Assembly: GCA_023140095.1 (NCBI GenBank)
Contig: JAGLMJ010000040.1
Span: 1 to 9,766, forward strand
From: Candidatus Omnitrophota bacterium
Lineage (GTDB): Bacteria > Omnitrophota > Koll11 > Zapsychrales > Zapsychraceae
Reading direction: 5' to 3'
DNA: 9,766 nt
Shown piece by piece: positions 6,237-9,766 of the stretch. The position numbers were made by a program, and so were the translations under genes. The notes under the pieces are model-generated. The model was not told the origin of the DNA. It ran no database searches and saw nothing but the letters and a program-made list of their open reading frames with translations. Every line of letters starts with the position of its first letter. Position 1 is the stretch's first letter.

Positions 6237-6265
6237 ATTATAGTGAAGAATGATGAGGAATTCAA
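6237..6265 (-). promoter_or_regulatory. promoter of ispG
   Basis: Minus strand: TTGAAT (6260-6265) and TATAAT (6237-6242) with an ideal 17-base spacer. Initiation near 6230 gives a 28-base leader. Together with the plus-strand promoter at 6202-6229 it forms a face-to-face pair only 7 bases apart, so two polymerases could hardly bind at once. The -35 lies inside the palindrome at 6252-6281. Confidence 0.6.
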
Positions 6266-6281
6266 CCTAATTCCCGTCATC
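6252..6281. repeat. short imperfect palindrome in the ispG/ispH control region
   Basis: GATGAGGAATT (6252-6262) is complementary to AATTCC..TCATC (6269-6281) with a two-base bulge and a 6-base loop. It covers the ispG -35 and would fold in the ispH leader. It could be an operator, an RNA hairpin, or a relic of the same repeat type as 6310-6378, since both end in GTCATC/GATGA words. Confidence 0.45.
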
Positions 6282-6309
6282 GTGTTCAATAAAAATGTTT
6301 AAAACCATC

Positions 6310-6378
6310 GTCATCTGAGCGAAGTGAAGAATCTTTTATCAGTCTAGATTCTTTGTCGCTTACGCTCCTCAGGATGAC
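6310..6378. repeat. dispersed hairpin repeat (GTCATC...GATGAC palindrome)
   Basis: The left arm starts GTCATC-TGAG-CGAAG and ends AGAATCT (6328-6334). After an 11-base spacer the right arm starts AGATTCT (6346-6352) and ends CTCAGGATGAC (6368-6378). End stems pair perfectly apart from one bulge, while the centre is partly degraded with extra bases in the right arm. From memory it strongly resembles the GTCATCCTGAGCGAAGCGAAGG-type palindromes scattered between genes in many unrelated bacteria. It ends 14 bases before the ispH ATG, so the hairpin lies in the leader RNA beside the ribosome site. Confidence 0.65.
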
Positions 6379-6392
6379 AAAAGTTAGAACTC

Positions 6393-7313
6393 ATGGAAAT
6401 ATATCTGGCTAAAACACAGGGATTTTGCGCCGGCGTGGCTTTTGCTGTTGATATCGTCGCCCAAGCGTTGAAGAAATACGGGGCGCCGCTCTATGTATAT
6501 CACGAGATTGTTCATAACACCTCTGTTGTGGATGGTTTCCGCAATGAAGGGGTTATTTTCGTTGAGGATATCAGCGCGGTGCCGGAAGGCGCCCGGGTCA
6601 TTTTTAGCGCCCACGGAGTTCCTCCTGATGTGATTGAATCTGCCGAAGCGCGAAAACTCAAATTTATTGACGCAACATGCCCGCTGGTGACAAAAGTCCA
6701 TAATGAAGCGCTTAAGTTTTCCGAATTGAACTATGAAACGGTTTTGATCGGCCACAAGGGGCATCAGGAGCTTATCGGGACTGAAGGGTATATTGCCCCT
6801 GATCTGCGGCATATTGTTGAGAATGAAAAGGATATTGAAGCATTGAATATCGATTCAAAGGTCACGACGGCCTACATCACGCAAACGACACTTTCGGTTG
6901 ATGATACAACGAACATGATCGAACAGTTAAAGCGGAAATTCAAGAATCTGGTCGCTCCTCCCCGTTCCGATCTTTGTTATGCGACGCAGAACCGGCAGGA
7001 CGCGGTCAAAGATTTGGCGGCGATCTGCGATGTGATCATTATCTGCGGATCATCCAATAGTTCCAACAGCAATCGATTGAGAGAGACCGGCGAGAAGAAC
7101 GGCACGATCAGTTATATTATTGATACGGCTGATGAACTGGATATGAAGCTTCTTGATGGAAAAAACAAAGTTGGTATTAGCTCCGGAGCATCTGTTCCCC
7201 GCGTGATCGTCGACCATTTGGTCGAGCGTATTCAGCGAAAATATTCGGGAACGGTTGTTCATACATTTGAAAACCCGGAGAAGAATATTATTTTTGCATT
7301 ACCGAAGATTTAG
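6393..7313 (+). CDS. ispH: 4-hydroxy-3-methylbut-2-enyl diphosphate reductase
   Basis: 306 residues. A [4Fe-4S] enzyme making IPP and DMAPP from HMBPP, the last MEP step. Cluster ligands C12 (GFCAGV), C96 (ATCPLV) and C195 (DLCYATQNRQ) and the substrate residues H41, H74 (SAHGVP), H124 and E126 (GHKGHQE) all fall at or near E. coli numbering; the GSSNSSNSNRL phosphate-binding stretch (219-229) and GISSGASVP (261-269) are intact. There is no C-terminal S1-domain extension. The ATG has no clear Shine-Dalgarno and directly follows the hairpin repeat. First gene of the ispH-fdx-moaE-murB cluster and divergent from ispG. Confidence 0.98.
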   Translation: MEIYLAKTQGFCAGVAFAVDIVAQALKKYGAPLYVYHEIVHNTSVVDGFRNEGVIFVEDISAVPEGARVIFSAHGVPPDVIESAEARKLKFIDATCPLVTKVHNEALKFSELNYETVLIGHKGHQELIGTEGYIAPDLRHIVENEKDIEALNIDSKVTTAYITQTTLSVDDTTNMIEQLKRKFKNLVAPPRSDLCYATQNRQDAVKDLAAICDVIIICGSSNSSNSNRLRETGEKNGTISYIIDTADELDMKLLDGKNKVGISSGASVPRVIVDHLVERIQRKYSGTVVHTFENPEKNIIFALPKI

Positions 7314-7329
7314 GAAGGTCGGAAAAAGA

Positions 7330-7584
7330 ATGGCAAAGTTATTTATTGATGATGAGGAGCACGATCTTCCCGACGGCACGCTGATCGATGCGATTTGCGA
7401 GAACGCCGGCATTCCTTTTTGCTGCAATTCCGGCGTGTGCGGGACGTGTAAAGTTGAAATTCTCGAAGGCGCGGAAAATCTCGATGAGCTTACCGAGGAA
7501 GAAAATGATCTCGGGATGGATCGCAATAACCGTTTAAGCTGCCAGTGCCGCATTAAAAGCGGCACGGTCAAGGTCACATATTAA
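7330..7584 (+). CDS. 2Fe-2S ferredoxin, plant type
   Basis: 84 residues from MAKLFIDDEEHDLPDG; the upstream open frame overlaps ispH and is rejected. A small cytoplasmic electron carrier with the beta-grasp fold. The cluster motif is C32-x4-C37-x2-C40 (CNSGVCGTC), with the fourth Cys at C71 in RLSCQC, about 30 residues on. C31 and C73 are extra neighbouring cysteines. The EENDLG and NRLSCQCRI stretches are characteristic. It starts 16 bases after ispH with AGGAAGG and GGAAAAAG upstream, so it is co-transcribed and could supply electrons to IspH and IspG, both of which need a ferredoxin or flavodoxin. That role is inferred from position. Confidence 0.92.
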   Translation: MAKLFIDDEEHDLPDGTLIDAICENAGIPFCCNSGVCGTCKVEILEGAENLDELTEEENDLGMDRNNRLSCQCRIKSGTVKVTY

Positions 7585-7589
7585 TTAAA

Positions 7590-8018
7590 ATGTTCAAATT
7601 ATCTTCAATTCCCTTAGAGGCCATGGACCTTCGCGACGGCCTTAACTTAGACGGTGCTGGCGCCTTTAATTGTTTCGAGGGCTGGGTCCGCAAAGACAAT
7701 GAAGGGAAAATTGTCTCGGTCTTGGAATATGAGGCTTATGGACCCCTTTGCGAAAAAGAAGCCGAGAAAATATTTCAGGAGGTCTACGCAAAATACGATA
7801 TCCTTTCCGCGAACTGTTTCCACCGGGTGGGACGATTAATCCCCGGAGAAATGGCCGTTTGGGTCGGTGTTGTTGCGGCCCATCGGGATGCCGGCTTCAA
7901 GGCGTGCCGTTACATTATTGATCAAGTCAAATTCCGCCTTCCCATTTGGAAAAAAGAATATTATGAGGACGGCCATTCTGGATGGCTGGCCAGCGAGCCG
8001 GTATCTCTGAATACTTAA
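7590..8018 (+). CDS. moaE: molybdopterin synthase catalytic subunit MoaE
   Basis: 142 residues, normal length. MoaE binds thiocarboxylated MoaD and puts two sulfurs into precursor Z (cPMP) to form molybdopterin. Seen: GAGAFNCFEGWVR (22-34, with conserved R34), LEYEAYGPL (45-53), HRVGRLIPGE (78-87), AAHRDAGFKAC (96-106), and K114 and K121, which match the spacing of E. coli catalytic K119 and K126, within VKFRLPIWKKE. No moaD, moaA or moaC is near, so its partner must be elsewhere. It begins 5 bases after the ferredoxin stop, with AAGG rather far upstream, suggesting coupling; murB follows after 13 bases. Confidence 0.93.
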   Translation: MFKLSSIPLEAMDLRDGLNLDGAGAFNCFEGWVRKDNEGKIVSVLEYEAYGPLCEKEAEKIFQEVYAKYDILSANCFHRVGRLIPGEMAVWVGVVAAHRDAGFKACRYIIDQVKFRLPIWKKEYYEDGHSGWLASEPVSLNT

Positions 8019-8031
8019 TTAAGGAAAATCG

Positions 8032-8991
8032 TTGAATCTGACCGCTCTTGAGAATTTGAATGTTGCTATTCAATATCAAGCTTCCCTGTCCGATTTTACG
8101 ACATTCCGTTTAGGCGGAAACTGTCCCGCCCTTTTGACGTGCCGGACCCCGGAACAGATTCAACGCGCTGTTGAGTTTTGCGTCCAAGAAAATATTGAAT
8201 ATATTCTTATCGGGACCGGATCGAATCTTCTTGTTTCTGATGACGGCATTGACGGTTGCGTGATCCGCTATGTCAGTGAAGAGGCTCTGATCGAACGCGA
8301 AGGCGACGACCTTATCGTTTCGGCGAGCACTTTGCTCGACGATTTTGTGGGTTACGCGGCCGAAAATGGTTTAGAGGGGTTAAACAGTATGACCGGGATC
8401 CCGGGGACTGTCGGCGGCGCTGTCGTCGGCAATGCGGGGGCGTTCGGCAGGCAGGTCGGCGATGTTATCAAAACGGCGCACGTTCTTGCGAGGAACGGCC
8501 ATCCGAAGGAACTTAATGCTGCTGATCTTAAGTTTGGTTACCGTAGCTCCATTTTAAAAGAGGCCAATGATATTGTTGTTTCTCTGAGGTTCTCGCTTTC
8601 GGCCGGTGATCAATGGTCATTACAAAAAGAACGCGATGAGATCCTCACCCTGCGACGGGAGAAGCATCCGGATCTCACCGCTTATCCGTGCGCCGGAAGT
8701 TTTTTCCGGAATATCGAGCCGACGTCAAAAGCCGGAAAGCGCGAGGCGGCCGGGTCGTTCTTGGAAGAAGCCGGCGCGATGACGTTGAGTTCAGGCGGGG
8801 CCAAGGTCTTTGAGCATCACGCCAATATTATTTATAAATCGCAAGGTTGCCGCGCGCAAGATGTTTTCGACCTCTCCGTTGAGATGGCTCGCGCGGTCAA
8901 AACGAAATTCAATATCGATCTTGTCCGTGAAGTGTGTTTCGTGGGGAAGTTCATCGGCATGCCCGACGACGTTGATGGCATTATCTGGTAG
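8032..8991 (+). CDS. murB: UDP-N-acetylenolpyruvoylglucosamine reductase MurB
   Basis: 319 residues. An FAD enzyme that reduces the enolpyruvyl group with NADPH to give UDP-MurNAc, the second committed step of peptidoglycan synthesis in the cytoplasm. Seen: TTFRLGG (23-29), GTGSNLLVSDDG (61-72), GIPGTVGGAVVGNAGAFG (122-139) for FAD binding, FGYRSSIL (168-175, catalytic R171), AGSFFRN (221-227, proton donor S223) and LVREVCFVG (297-305, E300). It looks like the shorter type II form. The start is TTG, supported by AAGGA six bases upstream; no ATG fits before the conserved region. It stands outside any visible mur/fts cluster, which is notable since murB is usually near murC. It is last in the ispH cluster. 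Confidence 0.95.
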   Translation: MNLTALENLNVAIQYQASLSDFTTFRLGGNCPALLTCRTPEQIQRAVEFCVQENIEYILIGTGSNLLVSDDGIDGCVIRYVSEEALIEREGDDLIVSASTLLDDFVGYAAENGLEGLNSMTGIPGTVGGAVVGNAGAFGRQVGDVIKTAHVLARNGHPKELNAADLKFGYRSSILKEANDIVVSLRFSLSAGDQWSLQKERDEILTLRREKHPDLTAYPCAGSFFRNIEPTSKAGKREAAGSFLEEAGAMTLSSGGAKVFEHHANIIYKSQGCRAQDVFDLSVEMARAVKTKFNIDLVREVCFVGKFIGMPDDVDGIIW

Positions 8992-9018
8992 CCCGCCGTT
9001 TTAAATCATTCCTCGATA

Positions 9019-9766
9019 TTATCTATAGGGTTCAAGGGCTTTTAAAAGAGCGGTGTTAACAAAGCCCAGATTTCTTGCCTTATCACAACATTCAATCGCT
9101 GATTGATATTGTTTTCTCTCAGAATAAATGACCGATAAATTATTATACGCAGTTGCATAATTAGGATTAATTTCAATGGCTTGCTTGTAGGCCGTCACGG
9201 CTTCTTCTCTTCTATTCATAGCGGCATAGGCAATACCAAGGTTGCTGTAGGCTTCGACATAATCAGGCTTTATTTTTACCGCCCGATCATAGGACGCTAT
9301 GGCTTCTTCGTTTTTGTTGATGGTTTTGTAAATAAGGCCAAGATTATAATGCACCATGGAACTATCCGGAGCATATTTGAGGGTCCGTTTATAAAAGCGT
9401 ATCGGATCTTGCCAATAGGTATTTTGCTTGATCGTTAAGTAAGAATCGAACGCCAATAAACCTATGGCAAAGATGATCGTAAGAATTTTAAGGTTCTTAA
9501 TCCTGTCATGTAGGGGTGTATGGCCATACGTCCCGACACTTATTGTTTTGGCCATAATCAAGAAGAATCCTATAGACGGCAAATATAGCCAGTGTTCAGC
9601 CATGTAGGCATTGAGCGGGTACAGATTAGATACAGGAACGAGAGTTGCTAAGAACCATATTATGGAGAAGAAAACCAGCCTATTCCCTTCTCTTTTCCGG
9701 AAAGCATAAATCAACAGAATAATAAATTAGGCTTATCCAGTTGACTGCCAAGACTACTATATGTTG
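9019..9766 (-). pseudogene. membrane/TPR protein (TMTC-like), C-terminal part with a probable frameshift; continues past window
   Basis: From 9714 down, 231 residues are open: hydrophobic segments at about 13-34, 43-60 and 76-95, a short linker, then three TPR units at about 117-150, 151-184 and 185-218 (NLGLIY, NLGIAY and NLSVIY cores). WFLATLVPVSNLYPLN and the AEHWLYLPSIGF loop resemble TMTC-like integral-membrane glycosyltransferase/TPR proteins. The only initiator is a TTG at 9714 with no ribosome site, and a TAA sits five codons upstream. The adjacent frame from 9766 reads QHIVVLAVNWISLIY, again hydrophobic, and joins smoothly (IY to ILLIYAFRKREG) if one base near 9718-9729 is dropped. 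So this is most likely the C-terminus of a longer gene broken by a one-base indel or sequencing error. Confidence 0.6.

Noticed and set aside
6310..6378. Intrinsic terminator
   Set aside because: It lies inside the leader of ispH, just before its start codon, has no U-tract on the plus strand, and both flanking genes point away from the region.
6384..6812. 142-residue open frame antisense to ispH
   Set aside because: Shadow of ispH, which has all its conserved residues in the plus frame.
7255..7329. Upstream extension of the ferredoxin
   Set aside because: The extra 25 residues are basic, overlap ispH and precede the normal ferredoxin start, which has its own ribosome site.
8992..9018. Terminator between the converging murB and TPR genes
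   Set aside because: The 27-base gap shows no convincing stem followed by a U-tract on either strand.

Overview
The window looks like chromosome of a free-living or lightly reduced Gram-negative bacterium, about 45-50% G+C by eye in the coding parts. It is packed with housekeeping biosynthesis genes and holds no tRNA, rRNA, CRISPR array, phage gene or transposase. The mix suggests an uncultivated lineage such as Omnitrophota or another PVC-type phylum: a pterin cluster with a PTR1/FolM-like reductase, fxsA next to fabG-acpP, ispG and ispH side by side, and a TMTC-like membrane/TPR protein. The lineage is inferred from general resemblance only, and I hold it weakly.

Left third (1-3411), minus strand. 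A promoter at 3383-3411 drives a compact pterin/folate cluster: folE, a pteridine-reductase-type SDR, a folB/folX-type aldolase/epimerase and a short folK. The genes are almost gapless (8-nt gap, 0-nt gap, then an ATGA overlap). fxsA follows, then a possible internal promoter, then fabG and the first 14 codons of acpP running off the left edge. Together these make dihydropterins (GTP to 6-hydroxymethyl-dihydropterin diphosphate, or possibly tetrahydromonapterin) and feed type II fatty acid synthesis.

Middle (3477-4969). A solo PHP-family histidinol-phosphatase-like gene lies on the plus strand behind an extended -10 promoter. After it come a compact multi-stem structured element (4339-4406) and an A+T-rich stretch on the minus strand. 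That stretch holds a 79-residue unidentified ORF and, past an in-frame TAG and an A8 run, a further 88-codon open stretch with no start codon. I read this as a decayed or frameshifted gene.

Right half (4970-8991). ispG (minus) and ispH (plus), the last two Fe-S enzymes of the MEP isoprenoid pathway, are divergently transcribed from promoters that overlap face to face near 6230. The long ispH leader carries two imperfect palindromes, one resembling a dispersed bacterial hairpin repeat. ispH heads a tight plus-strand cluster with a 2Fe-2S ferredoxin, moaE and murB. At the right edge (9019-9766) a minus-strand gene for a membrane protein with three TPRs appears broken by a one-base frameshift near 9720.

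I found no convincing new defence or mobile system. The best leads are the pterin cluster with its D-Y-K reductase, the overlapping ispG/ispH promoters with palindromic leader, the structured element after the phosphatase gene, and the hidden decayed gene beside it.
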